From Strigops habroptila (lineage: Eukaryota > Chordata > Aves > Psittaciformes > Psittacidae): a DNA stretch of 64,000 bases. The stretch's first letter is position 1. Every line of letters starts with the position of its first letter. This document shows, in pieces, positions 26,156-41,100 of the stretch. Where the stretch lies: positions 16,378,744-16,442,743 of the forward strand of contig NC_044288.2 of the NCBI RefSeq assembly GCF_004027225.2, in the 5' to 3' direction. A program made the position numbers and the translations under genes. Under the pieces are notes generated by a model. It made no database searches. It worked only from the letters and a program-made list of their open reading frames with translations, and was not told where the DNA came from.

Positions 26156-29100
26156 GTAAGCACCGGCGGGGGGGAGGGAGACGCCGGGCGGGGGGCCGCG
26201 GCCGCTGCCATTTTGCGGCGGAGGCCGGCGAGGCGCGGTGCGGCGGGGCCGGGCCGGGCGCCCTCGCAGCCGGCACCCTCGAGCGCGGGCAGCCATCTTG
26301 CCGAGGGGACCCTGCCGAGGCGTCGTGGCCCCGGTCCGCGGCTGCAGCCCTGCGGGGCCGGCTGTCACCGGGCCCTGCTGCGCACCTTCCGCGGCCTCTT
26401 CTCCTCTCGGGCGTAAGAGACATCATCCCTCGGCCGCACAGCAGCAGATCGCTGCGAAGTTCGGTGGAGTTTTTCCCCCGTTACAGGGTTTTGTCCCTTT
26501 GCGCACACTGCACATGAGGAGGGCAGGAGGAGCGCTTCTCCTCTCCTGCCTGCTCCGCTGTGCCGCTGTCAGACGGCTCTTTGTCTGGCCTGGCTGGAGG
26601 TACCCGACCTGTGAGACTTTGGCGATGGGCAGGGAGGGGCCGTGTCACGGCCTGACAGATCACGGCCGGGAAACCTTGCCTGCTGGTTTGGCTTTTTTTT
26701 TCCTTTTCAATTTCTCTCTGGGCTTGCAAATTCCTTTAGTTCGTTTTCTAATATGCTTAATAAGAAGCAAAACTGGTTGAACTTTTAGAGTCCCGAGTTA
26801 GATGCATTCAACTTTGTTGTAAAATGCATCTTTGAACGGAAGTACAATTTCTGGATGGTTTTCAGAGTGATTATTTGCAGATATGTGTGTATTTCTTGCG
26901 GTTCTACAGTATTTTTTTTTATTATTTGTGTATGTATTTCTTAGGTATGTTTTGGCGAATTTGAGATTCCTTACTGGAGGATGTTCTGGGTGTTAAGCAT
27001 TACTTGATGCAGGGTGTGAAAATTAACACGTGACATCATTGACACCAAAACCATCTTGCTCTCTTTAATTTCAGTAGAGCAGCTGATGCTGGACAGATGC
27101 TACTGGTGCCAGCAGCACTTGTGGAGAAATGCTTGCTTTCACCTGGGTTCATTTGGGAACATGCAGTGTTCCTGCTGTGTGCTCTGGAGGAGGGGGAACA
27201 CTTGTCACAGGGAAGGGGCGATTTGAGGAAGATGCTGACAGCGGCTTAATTTGTCTGTTAGGCTCAGCTCTGGCTTGTCGATCTTCTTGAGTGTTCCTTG
27301 AGAAGAATCAGTCTTCTTGTGGAGACTCACTTTTGAGTGTTTAGGGGTAAGAGGCTGCTGTCGGGCTGTGGTTTGTGCATACACTTAGCTTTGTTTTGCA
27401 GAGCGGGGATCTCTCAGCAGACATGTGCTCAGTGATGCGGTTGTGGGAGGGTCTCACTTTGTAAACAGAAGCGAGTAGAGGTACTTTCACAACACTTGCC
27501 TCTGCTATCAGTGGCTTTACAACGTGCTTTACAACACATTGCAGCTTGTATGGTGACAAAACTGTGTTAGTTATTGAGCTTGTTATTTGAATATGCATCG
27601 AGGGGTTGACTTTTCAGTAAAACTGCCTTCGTGCTTGCTGTAGTATGATGTTAACCTTGCTGAACTGTGCCGGTGGCTTAAAAGCATAGCTGCGTTCAGA
27701 GGAAACTACAAAGAACAGCAGCATTTTTTAGGCAGCCTGGGGTCCTTCTCGACTGTTGAATTCTTCCTTTAGTAAGTGCTGGTTGTCTGAGTGGTTCTTC
27801 ATTTTAGCCCTCTGCTTGTGGGATGGGAAGAGAGGGAGATTCTTCTCTGTGCCAAGTTACCAATGTGACAGTTAAATCTTTTAATTGTTGAACATAACAT
27901 AGTAGCTGGAAGTAACCAAGCTTGCTCCTGAGATCATGTGTTGATGTCGGCATTTAATTCCAGTCTCACTTGTGTTTGGGTAACTGGAATCAACTTTGAG
28001 AGCCTGCTAAAACTTAGACCAAAAAACTATCCTGAAACAACCACCACAAACCCCTGAGAGTTCTGCACTGCTATTTTTAGGGTGGTTTGTCACAGCTGGG
28101 CTACTGTTTCAGGTAATCACCTTTACCCAGCCTGATGATGGGGCTCCTCCACCTTACAGAGAGGCTTTCTCAGAGCCTTTATGCTTGAAGCTTAGCTGCT
28201 GCTCAAGCTTCCTGTATGTGTCTCAGACCTCTGTGTCTGTCCCTTGCAAGCTTTGAATTTTTCACTAGGTCATTGTGAACTTGCTTTGAAAATGCTGATT
28301 TCCAAAACTTCAGGAGTGCTTCCAGCTGAAGGGCCATCCTTTGGGTTTAGTCTTTAGTGGGATGCAAAGTTCAGCATTTAAGTAGTGCCTCTGGGTGGCA
28401 GGTATTGTTTTGCATGGGGATTTGTCAATAGCCCTCGCATCCTGTACTCAAACGTTGCCCCAAAGAGGGAAGAGGTTGCTCAGGTAGCATTCAGTTGTAA
28501 AGAGGGATGTGCATATTCTGAAGTGAAGTTATTTTAAGGGTCAAGTTAATCTTAAAGTTGACTGAAGCTCCCCATGCTCCCAGCAGCCACTGGCAGGTTT
28601 TGTGTTAGAGAGAAGGAAATTATAGCAATGGTTCTTGGGTCTTGTTTCTGCTCCAGAAGTGACGGTGCAGTGACTGCTGGCAGCTGCTGGATTACTTCCT
28701 TGTGCATGTGTTTTGGGTTATTGCCATTTAAATTAAAACAGGAGGCTGTTTTTTAATCTCTCTGTTCTTTACCATCTTGACATGAGCTTCTCTTTAGTGC
28801 TTTCCTGGCCTTTATGAGTTGAAGAGGTTCTGGGCAGCATTATGTGGAGTTGGGAGGGAGAATTGGGCCCAGGCTCCAGCACTGGGGAGGGTGGGTGCAG
28901 CCACATAGGGTCTGAGTGACATGGGTCTTGCTTGAACTCGGTTGCTGAGGAGTTGGAGGTGGACATGTTTCTGACAGAAATCTCATGATGAAGTTTTGCT
29001 TTTTTAAGTAATTTTTGGTGCTGTATTGTTTGGCTTTTGCTTTGCCAGTTTGTTGGTTTTTAATTGCTACCCACAAAGCATGTTAGAGTCATTTGGTTTG

Positions 29101-32100
29101 CAGAGTTGAGCGCTCGGAAGCAGAGAGTTCTTGGATTCAAGTACATCTGTGCCACTCTTGGTGTGTGCATCTTCTGCAGTGTATGATCCCGTTGAACATT
29201 CATAAGCTGTTTTTTCCATGGGATGCTGATGGATTCAGGCTGCAGAATGTGCAGAGTTTGCATGTGGCACTCGCTCAGTGTTGCTTTTCATTCTTCTCAT
29301 ACTATTTCCTTGTTGTCCAGCTCCACGCTGTAGGAGTGTGATATTCGAGTAATGGCAAGGAGGAAATGAGGTACAGGGAAATCCAGAACCACATCTTTCA
29401 TCACTAAGGATGGCTGCTTCCAGTGGCTGGATGTAAGGAATAAGTAAGGCATGTGGGTAGGGCTACTGGAAGGTTTTTACTTTACCAGAACCACACCATA
29501 TGCAATGTGTAAAAAGCATTGAAGGCCAGCAAAGTCCTCTCTTGAAGCACAGAATTAAGCCATGATGAACTTGAGTTCTGTTGCAGTCTGCAGCTGTGGG
29601 GAGAGTACTCTCATTATAAAGAGTATGTGTCCCTCTGTGAGAGTTACTCAGGTTCTTTGTTTATCAACTGAGATGTGTAGTGCCATTTCTCTCTTTGCTA
29701 AAAATAAAATGAAGGAACCAACGCCACGTGATATGTGCTACTCCTTCAAACAGTTCTGAAAGAGTCTCCTACTACAGGCTGTTGATTCGAGGTGTAAGTA
29801 ACTGCTGGTAATATTATATCCCTGAGACACAATAGGCATGGCAGTGGTTTGTTTGAGCATGGGACATAAATTTCCTTGGTCAGTTGACATCTTCCTGATG
29901 GAGAGATCAATTCCATTTGGCTGTGTGCACTTACTGCGGGCATGGTCTCCCCCTCTGTGCACCTGGTGACAACAGGCTCTCGGTGCACTGCTGTCCCTGT
30001 GCGCCCCATCTTGCACACACCCCTCTTTGCCACTAAGATTTATGCTGTTTTGGAAGACCTTTTCTTTTTTTCTCAGAAAAGAGCGCAGAGCTGGATCTCT
30101 CCTGGCTGCGTCTGCTGGCATCCACTGGGCCCCTCTGCTGAAGTGCATTCATGTCTCAAACAGCTCTAAACTTACTCAAAAAGGACTTCAGCTGTGGTGG
30201 ACATCCAGAAGAACTGATATTTCCATGGTTATGGCACTGTCCTGGGCTGTGTTAGTGCTCAACCATAAATTTTTGAGGTCCTTAATGAGTTTGGTGCTTT
30301 CATGCTGTGCTGGCACTGCATTGCCTCTTCTTGCAGTGGTGGTGGTGTAAGTGGGTGGATATTAAGATGCTGTCACAGCAGGACAATGTTCCCTGGGCGC
30401 AAGGAGGAGCAGCTCCCTTTGAGTGGCAACAGATCTTTTTCACACTGCAGGATCTGGAGCTCTCCTGCACAGCAGATTGGATCCTGGAAGTATTTATTCT
30501 AGCATTTGGCTGTGATTGCTCTTCCTCTCCTTTTTAAATTTCTATTTGTTCTCTAATCTTGTATTGCTGATTAGGTGCAAAATACCTGTTTGTGTAGGTG
30601 ATGTTACAGAAAATAATGTGGTTTCTTTAGAAAATATGATGTTCTGGCTATGTGTTATATGGTGTGAAATGTGAATGATTGATCACAGTTCACATGGGGC
30701 TGTGCAGCTCTGCAAAGCTGAATGTTGTCTGTGTGCAAATAGCAAAACCAGAGGTGTTTTCTTGCTGATTGGACAGTCCTGAAGGTGAGGTTTTGCTGAA
30801 TATAATGGCAGAAACCTCTGTGTTGTTTATGCTTTCTATATTTAAAACTTAGTTTTAAAGCTGGGGTAAGAAAGGTTCTGTTAGAGCAACGTCTTGGTTA
30901 ACATGCTGTCCGCGGTCATAAATATTTCAAATCTCCAGTGAAGATTGTTGCCAGATGAGTGTAGACTTCACTCAGCTCTTCAACAGTGAAGTTCTGCTCT
31001 GTAGTGTGGTGTGCTTAGTACATCGCCTGGTACTCTTGCAGGAAAAAAACAGCCAATAGCAGCAAGAAGATCAGCTTTTACAGGTGCTTTTTTAGGATGC
31101 ATGCTGCCTCTCAAGGCCTGCTGCCTCTGCTAACTGTCCCTCTGTGGACTTGCTGGTGATTTGTTTTGGAAAAGCGCATCTCCCAGAACTTGGACCTTTT
31201 TTTTTCCCCCTACCAGATCTTACATTGTAGAGGGTACAGGGGTTCTAGTTCTGCCCTTACAGCTTCTTGTAAGTGGTGGTGGCTCAGTTTGATGCTGTGG
31301 CAGTGGTGGTTGACTTCAGGGCAACATCATGGTGCTTTGCATGACATCATGGATTTGTTGATGGCCTCTTGCAGTATAGCAGCTTCTCCTTGCACCTCAC
31401 TGCACCTTGTTCCCACAAGTGGGGTTGAACTTTGATGTGTAACAATTATTAGGTTGGGTTTTCTGTTTGTTTGTTTTTATTACCTCGTGTTAACTGAACA
31501 AATCTGGAGCTCACTGCAGAGGGGTCAACTCTGAATACGATTAACAAAGTACTTGAGCCCCAGGGAAAGAAAAGTGGCATTTTCTGAGTTACGATTAAGA
31601 CAGAACTTACTAAGAAACCTTTCTTAGCTGAAAAACCAGTATTATGGGTGATGATCAACTTCCAGTCTAGTTGCTTAGAATATACTTAGGTTCTTCTTGC
31701 CTGTGACTGGCAGCTTCTCATATATAGTATTTCCCCTCTCCCTCCCCCGAGTCATTTGCTCTGCCTTTCTATTTAGAAAGGCACAGGGAACAGAAACACT
31801 TGAAGAAAAACTCAATCCAAGTGAGCTTGTCCTGGGAGTTTAATGCCACATTTAATACCAGAAGAATATGACCTATGTTTTGTTCTGTCTGCACAGAGCC
31901 ATATGTGCCGTGCAATGCAGTCTTCGCTCAGTAAAATGGGAGTTAAATCCTTTATGGTGGTTAAGGCATTGCCAGGATTTCCAAGTTAATGGGTGGAAAA
32001 GGCCTGTATGAGAGTCTGCTTTGAATTAGAACAGCAGTTTTCAACCTCTCTTGATTTGTGGACCCCTAAACGCTTCCCAGGTGCAGACTCTTGTGATTTT

Positions 32101-35100
32101 AAACCTATCAACAATAGCCTTGCTTCCTTTCATGTAATTTCATGGCATCAGAAGTATTGTTCTGTGGCCGTGAGTTTGCAGACTGGTGAGTTACAGAACA
32201 CGCTGCAAATGTTGTAGTGTCTGACCTGTGCAAGTTTTGTGTTGAGTCAAGTGTACTGTTGACATTTGCGCTGCTGGAGCAGGCAGGGCTGCGCTCCCCT
32301 GCCTGCCTTGCTGCTATTGCCCGTTGCTGGAATGCTTGCTAAAAGCTGTAGTTTGCTTTGCTGAAATAGGTACTGGAAGTTTAAATCTTACTTTTGGGTG
32401 TGTTGGCGTGAGTGTGATATTACTGGTTAAGGTCAAGCTGGTGATGGGAGGAACTGCAAGGTGTGGTGACATCAAAGAAACTGCGTGGTGCTAATACAGA
32501 CAGTTCAGGGCTTTTTGGGTGTGCTCAAAAAAAGTTGTGGGGGGTTACTTTTGGCTTGGCTGGTTTCTATTTTGGTGGACAGGACTGTGAGCAGTCACCA
32601 GTGCTGCCCTGTGGCGAGGGCTGCAGAGAGCAATCCGTGGTTCAGCCTGCCCAGAAGTCAGTTGGGTGCAGGTTGTGTGTGCTGTGGTTTAGGTTTGGAG
32701 ATGCTGGAGCATAATCCCTGCAGTTGTGGCTGGGGATTGTAGGGGCCTCTGCAAAGTTACAATGTGTGTGGTGGTTCATGAATAGGGTATCAGTGGGAGT
32801 GTTACCAAAGACACGTGCAGGGCATAGGTGTGTGTTTGGAATCCGTCGGGAACATGCCACGCTCCTCCCAGCAGGTAGGTGCAGCCAGAGAGCTGAGAGG
32901 TAGGATGAGGGAGTTTGGCAATGCCGCAGAACTGGGCTGTGCAGAGGCAGGGCAAGGTGGGGAGCTGCGTGTCCTGCTGGTGCAGTGCTAGGTGCGAGCA
33001 CAGGCCTTGCTTTGGCTGATGTGAGCTCCTGCGTGTGCCCAGGAGAGGGGCAGATGCTGCTGTGTGTTGGAGGCAGAGGCTGACACCCCCAGCAGGTGCC
33101 AGCTGAAGTTCTCTGTCCTTGTTAAATTAGAAACCTGGTTCCAGCGTGGCTGCTCGCAGTAGCTTTGCAGCAGCGATTAAATGTGCAGCAGAGAGAAAGA
33201 CAGGCTTGGTACGCATCCATCTCCTGGGTGTCCAACAGCATTGATGAAGCCAGGAGGAATTTCAGCAGTGTGCTTTGGTTCTTTCGAAAGTTGGAAAAGC
33301 ACTTGTTACAGTTGACATGCTGAGTCTCATAGCACTTGAGGGCAAGTTGCCCCTGACTGGGCACCTTCACTTCTGTCTCCAGCACAGCCTGAGCAGCAGG
33401 TTTGTACCAAGTTGACCCCACTTGGGTCAGTGCCTGGTTTCGTTGTAGCTGTGGCAGTGATGGAGTTGCACGTCCACAAATGAATGGCTTCTCCCGCAGC
33501 CAGCAGCATCTGCTTGCAGCCCCTTTGGGCCTGAGCTGCTGCTGTGGCTCTGTGTGAGGCAGCAAGTCCACAGGTGGAAGGGGCAGCACTAGTGATGTTC
33601 ATGGTATTGGGAAGGAGGTGGTTTGGGAGCGCTGTCAGTGCCTGACCGCAGGGAAAGGGCAACATGTGTCCAGTCATGGAGGCTTCCCAATGTCCCTCTC
33701 CATCCTCTTCCTCGTGGGGTGCAGGTGGGTGACGGCTGGGTAGGGAGCAGCAGGTAGGGCTGCCAAGCAAGGCTTCGTATGAGTTCTTGGTAGGGAACTT
33801 GTTCAGTAGGTTATGTACAGTATCAGAGAGCTCTGCTGGAAATGGCACATTCACACTACTGGGGTCTTCAGAAAAACACCCACCCAGTTTGATAGGTAAT
33901 AAACCAGCAGTGTAGCTTGGTATTCACTCTCAGACATTCAGCAGAACTAATGCTTCGGGGACTCACTTTTCATCTTCAGATGTGCAGAGTATGGCTTTGT
34001 GTGAGAAACCAGAAGTGTTGAGTTGGGTAGAGCAGTCCAACACAGCGTTGCCTACTACCCGAAGAATGGGGTGCCCTTTGGTTGGTATTTTTTAAGAACA
34101 GAGAATTTCTTGCCCAGTAGCATCTCAGCTGGAAACCTCCAGCTTCTTTTTTCAGCTCCTGGAAGGCCTCTGGTGCTGAGCATGCAGCAAGGCTCTTGCC
34201 CTGAGCTTTGCTTGGAGTTTCCATGTTCTTCTCGTTCCGGAGGAGTGTGCTCATGAGTTTCCCTCCCACTGTTGGTGGAAGATAGAAACCTGCCTGTTGC
34301 CTAATGCAAGGAGGGCGGGAGCCAGGACGGTTGTCGCCCTTTTAATAGTTCCTCTGTTTGTCCTGATGTTTCTTTGTTGTGTGGTTTTCCCAAGCACCTG
34401 TTCAGACTTACTGCTGCCCACAGATTTCTAAATAGCAGCAGTGAACCAAGTCAGATTCTTCTTTAATTTTAGCTGCATGTTCTCTCCCAGTATGTGCATG
34501 AAGCTGGATTCACAACATAAAGGCTGTGAAGCCTCTCTGGAGCATAAGTTTGCAGGGCCTGATGATTGAAGCACAAACCTTCCTCAGGGCATGGCTCTAA
34601 GTGTGGCTAATCAAGAAATAAATAGATAAGACCAGGATAAGTTTATTACACTGCTACTGGCCAGAAATTCTGATTTCAGTTCTAGTAGGGATTCGGCAAA
34701 AGCAGTTGAAATTTTAAATGCAGGTGATTTTTTTAAATGCCATTAAAACTTATGTGAACAGAACATTTGTAAATGCTTGTTTGCTTGTTTTGGAAAAATG
34801 GTTCAGCGAGGGGGATTGGCATGCTCATACCACTGGGTTTTGAGGCAGTTATGGTCATGTGTAAGTGGCACCTTTGCATTTGGATTAACAAAGTGAGGTT
34901 GTACCAGCTTCTCCTGTGGACAGATCGTAATTTCCACAAAAGGTTAAATTTGCAAGCCCAGGTTAAATGTTTGTTGCTTTCAGAGAAACTCACAGAATTA
35001 AAATAAACAAGCAAAGAAACCAAACAAAAAGCCCTAACAACAACAAAACCAAGCAATAAGCAAGTATTAGCAAGTACACATTTAATTCAACCCAAACTCC

Positions 35101-38100
35101 CAATTTTTAGCTCTTGAGGATCTAATACAGTATATGCTCTGCGCTGCATGTATGTGCTGTTCTGTGGTACTGCTTTGCTCTGCTTACAGCTTAAGCTATA
35201 ATGGCTACACTTTACATCCATAAATCAGAATAGCCAAGTTTCATTTTACACAGTTTGAATCTGGTTTTCATTTTATGGATTTAGAAGCTTAATTTCTGAA
35301 AACAAACGTTGTGTTCAGATGTGTTGCTTGTGTACAATTTGATAACATACAGAAAAGCACAAAAGTAAGGCTGAAAAGGGGGCAGATCTGTTGACCTTGC
35401 TTCAGTTTGGGGTTTTTTTTTGGTTAGTTCTCTGACATAGGAAGTTATTTGTTGATATTTGTTCTTTGTGATACTTGGCAAAGTTCTGGTAATTCCTGCA
35501 GTTTTGAAACAATTAGTGCTGACTGGGAGAGCCAGATGTAAAGAGAACTTGGTTTATTGTTTAAAATGTATGTATGCAGATAAGCAAGTGTGAGCCTCTT
35601 TCCTCTGCTTCAGGCTCCTGGCAGGGGTTTGAAATCTGTATGTTTGTGTGTCTGGGTTTCTCTTTGCTGGGGATCTGGGTAAGATCGTAGCCCTTCTCTC
35701 CCACCTCCTCCTCCTGCCTTCCTCAAACCTTCTGTCGGGTGCATTTCTGGTTATTAGGATGCTAAAGTACATTAGGTTATTAGGATGCTAAAGTAAAGCT
35801 TTCTGTTGCACTGCTGTTCAGTCCATAAGGAAAATGATCTCCATTAAGAAAATGAACCAGGGATGCTGTTAACCAGTTATCTTGGTGTCTGAGACTTGGT
35901 GTTCTCCCATCAGTATGTTTCTTATTTAAAATCCATACATTTAAAACCCCTGAACTTGATAGTAATGCTTCAGGATGTGTGAATTAGTGGTTCACAGTGG
36001 TTCATATGTAGCACTCATTGCATGTGTAGCTGCCACAGCCTGGAAAAGGGTACTAAAAACTAGCCAAAGACAACAAATATCCGCAAGCATGTAGATAACA
36101 GACACTTGGCTTGTATCGTAATCACTGCTGTGTTTTTTGCTGGTGAATATTTAATTAGTGAGTATTTAACACTTCGGTGTGATAATGGTCCCAGATAAGA
36201 GGTACTGTACTTTTTCAGACACAAATGTGGGTCAGACTCCTGTTTACTTTTTGCTGCAGTGCTGAAGCCAAAGGAAGACAGGAGCAGTGGGGGACAAAGA
36301 GCATGTCCCCAGGTCCCCAGAGCACGTGCCCTGTCCCCAGCGATGCTGGCTGCCACTCCAGCAGACTTTTCTGACTCAGTGTTTGACTTGAAGCTTGCTG
36401 TGGAGTGTGGTATGATGATTATGCTGGTGAGGGCGGTGGTGGTTTCAGCAGATAGGCTGTGCAGGTGTTGTGGTTTGGGTGTTTGGGTTTTTTACCTACA
36501 TACTCCAGTTGGGTTTACCCCTTTCCCTGTGCAGGGATTTACTCCTCTAAATTCTCTCACAGCGGAGTGCGGAGGGTGCTGTTCTTCTCACAGAGTGCAG
36601 GCTCAGCATTGTGGCCTCTCTCTGTAAAGGCTTAAAGCTTGGGTGCTTGGTAATGCCCTTTTGTACAGAGGAAGCTTTGGTCGATGACCTCTTTTTGCTT
36701 GGCTTCAAATACTTCTTAAGCTATGAAGTAGATAAAATTTAATTTTCTTTCCGTTTTATGTTTTTCCAAATGATTTGTTTTTTATTTCAGAAAAGCTGCT
36801 TTAAAACATGAATCTTTGCTAATAAGAATTTATTTCTTGGCTTTCGTCACAAGCAGTTACTAAGTTCAGTTGTTGACTTGACTTCAGTTCTTAATCTCAG
36901 CTCCTTTTTATCTTCCCATGCAACGTTCACAAAGATTATTTCCCAGTTCCTGTTGTTTTTCCTTCTATCAGTATTCATTCATTTCTCAGTGCACAAGTTC
37001 TGGAGCTGAGTGAAATAATGAACAGTGGATCACCGAGGCTTCTTTCCACCCTCCCGTCCTTAAGAGCAGGACTGTGGTAAGAGTTGTACTTTTAACTATC
37101 TCTGGCAGCAGCACTCACTGTATGGGAGTTGCAGCCATTGCTGCTTCATTTCTGTGACCAGTTAAATGATGTTAATGCGACCAGCTAAAGGATCTGAACC
37201 TCCATGTGATAGGAGCTGTATGGACTTGGGAAGGGGAAGGAATGATAAGCTCAGAGGGCTGAGGTTGAAGCTGCTCTGCTTTGGCTTAAACTGCAACTTA
37301 ACTCAGGTTGAATTCAGCTGAAGGGAATCATCAGCTCATGAAAACTTTTGGGATAGCTTCAGCAATGCCCTTCCAGGCTAGTTCTGGGAGTGTTTTTAAC
37401 AGAATTTGCCCCACTTGTAAAAGCAGAGGGTGAATAACCTGTTGTGTGATGGTGAAAGGGCAGGAGCTGGAGTGGCATGTCCCAGCATGTGACACCAGCC
37501 CTGTGGTTGGTTGTATTAGTAGGTATTACTTTAAATGGACTTTTAGGCCCAGGTTAATCCAAGTGCCTGAAAGTGTCATCTCTCCCTCAAGTTTGCTTTG
37601 TTAGGTATTTTTATCTACCACCCCCCCAGGTACAAAGGGCTGTTGGTCTTCAGCCAGTTCAGCCATATCTGGGGGTGGGTTGGTGGCCCATAGGAATCAG
37701 GTGAACTCCTTGTCATCTCATCCTCTTCAGGAAAAAAATAATGATCATTGAACTCGAAGGAAGAAGAACGTGGTAGTGGAGAAGGTGGTGGCCTAACCCT
37801 CACCAGGCTCCCTGTTCTAACTGATAAGTAGTAGATACTACAGCTTGTTTGTAATCAAGTTACAAGCTTGTTTGTTGGTGGGCTGCAGGGAGAAGCACAG
37901 GAGTTGCTGCCCCAGCAGAGAGGAGGTTTGAAGAGAGCACTGGAAGCTCATAGAGCAGAGCTGCTGCCTTCTGGCAGCTCATGTGTGCATGTGCAGGGTG
38001 TGATTTACCTGCAGCTACCAGTGTGGTGAGATCTGTGCAGGAGACACCCCGTGCTGCTGCTGCAGGGCCCTGGGCAGGTGCCTGCCATGCTCAGCAGAAC

Positions 38101-41100
38101 AGGCTATTAGTGTTGTTGATTATACCATATTGTTTAATTGTCGCTTGGATGTGGCTGCCTCCTCTTGTTTTCTTCCTTGGCTTTGATTCTGTCCACTTCC
38201 TGGCTGAAACCAGGCTTGGCAGATCTGCCTTCATTATTCTTGGGGGGCAGCAGCTTCCTTCTTGCTTTTCTTCCTTCTTCTCACACACAGTCTCTTTTGC
38301 AGACTCTCTCCTAAAGCATGTTCTGTCCCTTCCTTCATCGAATGATGTAATGTTTATAATTGTCAGGAATAAAATATATCAGGGTTATCTTTACCATGCA
38401 TTTACATGCTGGCTTTCCGAAGCAGGTCTGAATTTCAGGTGTGCAGGGCTACAATGGCTGCAGCTTGCTGCTTGGACTCTGGGCAGCAAGGCTCTTAGGG
38501 TATGTGATGCTGAAAATGTTGGCCTGTAACAAAATACACGTTTATCTCTGTCTGCCTCTTTATGTGCAGTTTGGTCTTCCTGTGGCTCTGCCAAGGTGGT
38601 CGCATCCCAGTTGCGCTTTTGGAGCGCGTGTGGTGTTTGGAGCTGTGCCACGCTGTGCTGGAGATGGTGGTGCTGCTTTGGTTACACAGATATTGACCAG
38701 TGCTGCAGGAAGAGTGCACCCCGTGGCTATTGGCCTATATATGCGTTTGTGTGGACTTGTGTTTCGTGCCACATCTTCCAGGAAGATTAATGGGTTGAGC
38801 AGCAGCTTCAAGTGACATAGCCAAGAGTGGTTACTGGATAAGCGTTATTTTTGTCATTGTTTAATGATGTGGTTATTTTAAAGGGAAGATTGGTGAGAAA
38901 CAGTCAAGGACTGACAGTATATATTTATAATAATAAAATCACTTAGAAATCTTAGAAATAGAAGCTTTTCTTGCTTGATATGTTTCGTATTTGCCTCATG
39001 ATGAGAATTTCAGGAGGGCATAGATACTTGGTTTCTATCAGCCTCCTTCCTCACGGAGCTGAGCACCTACTTTTGGTATTTCACCCAGTGAACTGCAGAC
39101 TGGTGATTTGGCACAGTACGAGTTCAGGAGGTGACTTTCAAGGTAGAAGTGTTTGTGTTGTCCTGCTGCAGAACCTTGGCTTGTGACCTCTTCCTCTGTG
39201 ATCAGTTGTGATTTGGCTGCATTGGTGGAGACTGTTTGATTAAAAATGTCCTCAAGATACATTCTTGTTTTCTCCAAAAATAGCACAAACTCATCTGAAA
39301 TACTGTGTGTTGTATAGAGTTTACTCTGTAGCTTGTCCTATCTGAGCAAATCAATGCCAAACAATTGATAACAGAGTAGACAATACTGACTCCCTTTAGG
39401 GGAATGTCTGACAATACAAAAACACAAAACCCGGGGTGTTGCCTTGCTTGGCCAGGGAGCACTGTCCTTCCCTTCCTCGCTAGTCCAGACCTGTAACCTG
39501 CTTTGAATCGTGTCTCTCCACTGCAATTACAGCATGGTACCTACCTGCTATGCAGTGGTTCACAAGTTTTATTTAGACACTTGAAGATTTCCATGCTCTG
39601 TAGCTAAACAGTACTCAGACCATATGTAGGGACTATATCTGAAGTTCATTGTTTTTAAAAACCCTTGGCCTTTCCCTAGCCCACAAGAAAGCTGCCTTTA
39701 CTGCAGGGCTGAGGTTTTGGCTATTGGGCTGTATTAGCAGTTTGATCTTGGCATAATAAATGTTAATTGTAATAGGAATTAAATTTCTTGTAATCTGACA
39801 CAAGAAACGCATACTTTGGGGGCTGTAATTCTGGCATCACGCAGCAGAGTTTGAAGGAAGAGACTTACCGTACCTGGATATGATGATAACTGCTGCTATC
39901 ACTCTGGTAGGATTTTGGGGTTTTTTTAATGTTACAAATTCTAAAACTCCAGCAGGGTATTTTTTTTTTTCCCCCTCTGGAAATGTAAAGGCATCTCTGG
40001 CCAGGGGTGGGATTTAGGGAGAGAATAGTGCAAGACAGTGACCTGCTGCAGTGCATCCTGTCACAAGGCTCTTCTTGGACATGGGAACGCCGTGCTGCTT
40101 CATCTGCTTCTGTGACCCACTGGTGGGGCCGTTGCGGTGGGTGATAGTGAGTCTGACTGCTGGTGCCGGGGAAGGGGTTGCAGACTGGTGAGGAATGAGA
40201 ACAGCTGCGACTGCTCAGAAGGAGGTGACTATTTAAGCATTGTCTGAATAGTTTCCTGAAAGCCAGGTTTCATCAGGTGTCTGTGTGGGGTATTGGAGGG
40301 TGACAAAGAGTTGATTTAAATGCAGACTTGCCTCTGGGCAGGGCTGGTGGTGTCCCTCAGACGGGTCAGTGAATGGCTTTGGCAAAGCTACTACACACTG
40401 CATTTGAGAGAATAGGATATAACAGACATAAGCCCCTTCAAGGCTGGGGTTGGAAAATGTGTATTAAAAAAAAAAAAAAAAAGGCATTTTTGCAGGAAGA
40501 ACAGAAGCTGTAAAGGGCCTAAAAAAAGGGGTGGTGGTGGAGGTGCCTCTGAAAGTGCATCTGCATTTTAAAAGCAGCAGCAAAGGCAGCACCTCTGGTT
40601 CCTGTGCTCAGGAATGCGTGCATGGTGGAGGCACGGAGGCTGCAGCAGGGTGGTGGCAAAGTGAGGGTCTGCAGTCCCCTGCCCAGTGCTCCTTCGTAGA
40701 ATGGTTTGGGTTGGAAGGGACCTTAAAACTCATCCAGCTCCAACCCCCTGCCACGGGCAGGGACACCTTCCACCAGAGCAGGTTGCTCCAAGCCCCTCTG
40801 TCCAACCTGGCCTTGAACACTGCCAGGGATGGGGCAGCCACAGCTTCTCTGGGCATCCTGTGCCAGCGCCTCAGCACCCTCACAGGGAAAATTTTCATCC
40901 TAATATCTAATCTCAGTCTCCCCTCTGTCAGGTTAAAGCCATTCCCCTTGTCCTGTCCCTACAGGCTGTTGTCAAAAGCCCTTCTCCAGATTTCGTGTAG
41001 CCCCTTTATGTTCTGGAAACTGCTCTAAGGTCTCCCTTCTTCTTCTCTTCACTTTCCCCGTTCCTGAGCTCCTGCTCAGCGGTAAGTTATTGTGTGGCTT

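Noticed and set aside
32028..32120. Possible ancient DNA-transposon end (CAGTTTTCAACC ... GTGGACCCCT)
   Set aside because: Only a loose resemblance to hAT-type termini. No terminal inverted repeat partner was found, so it is not annotated as an element.
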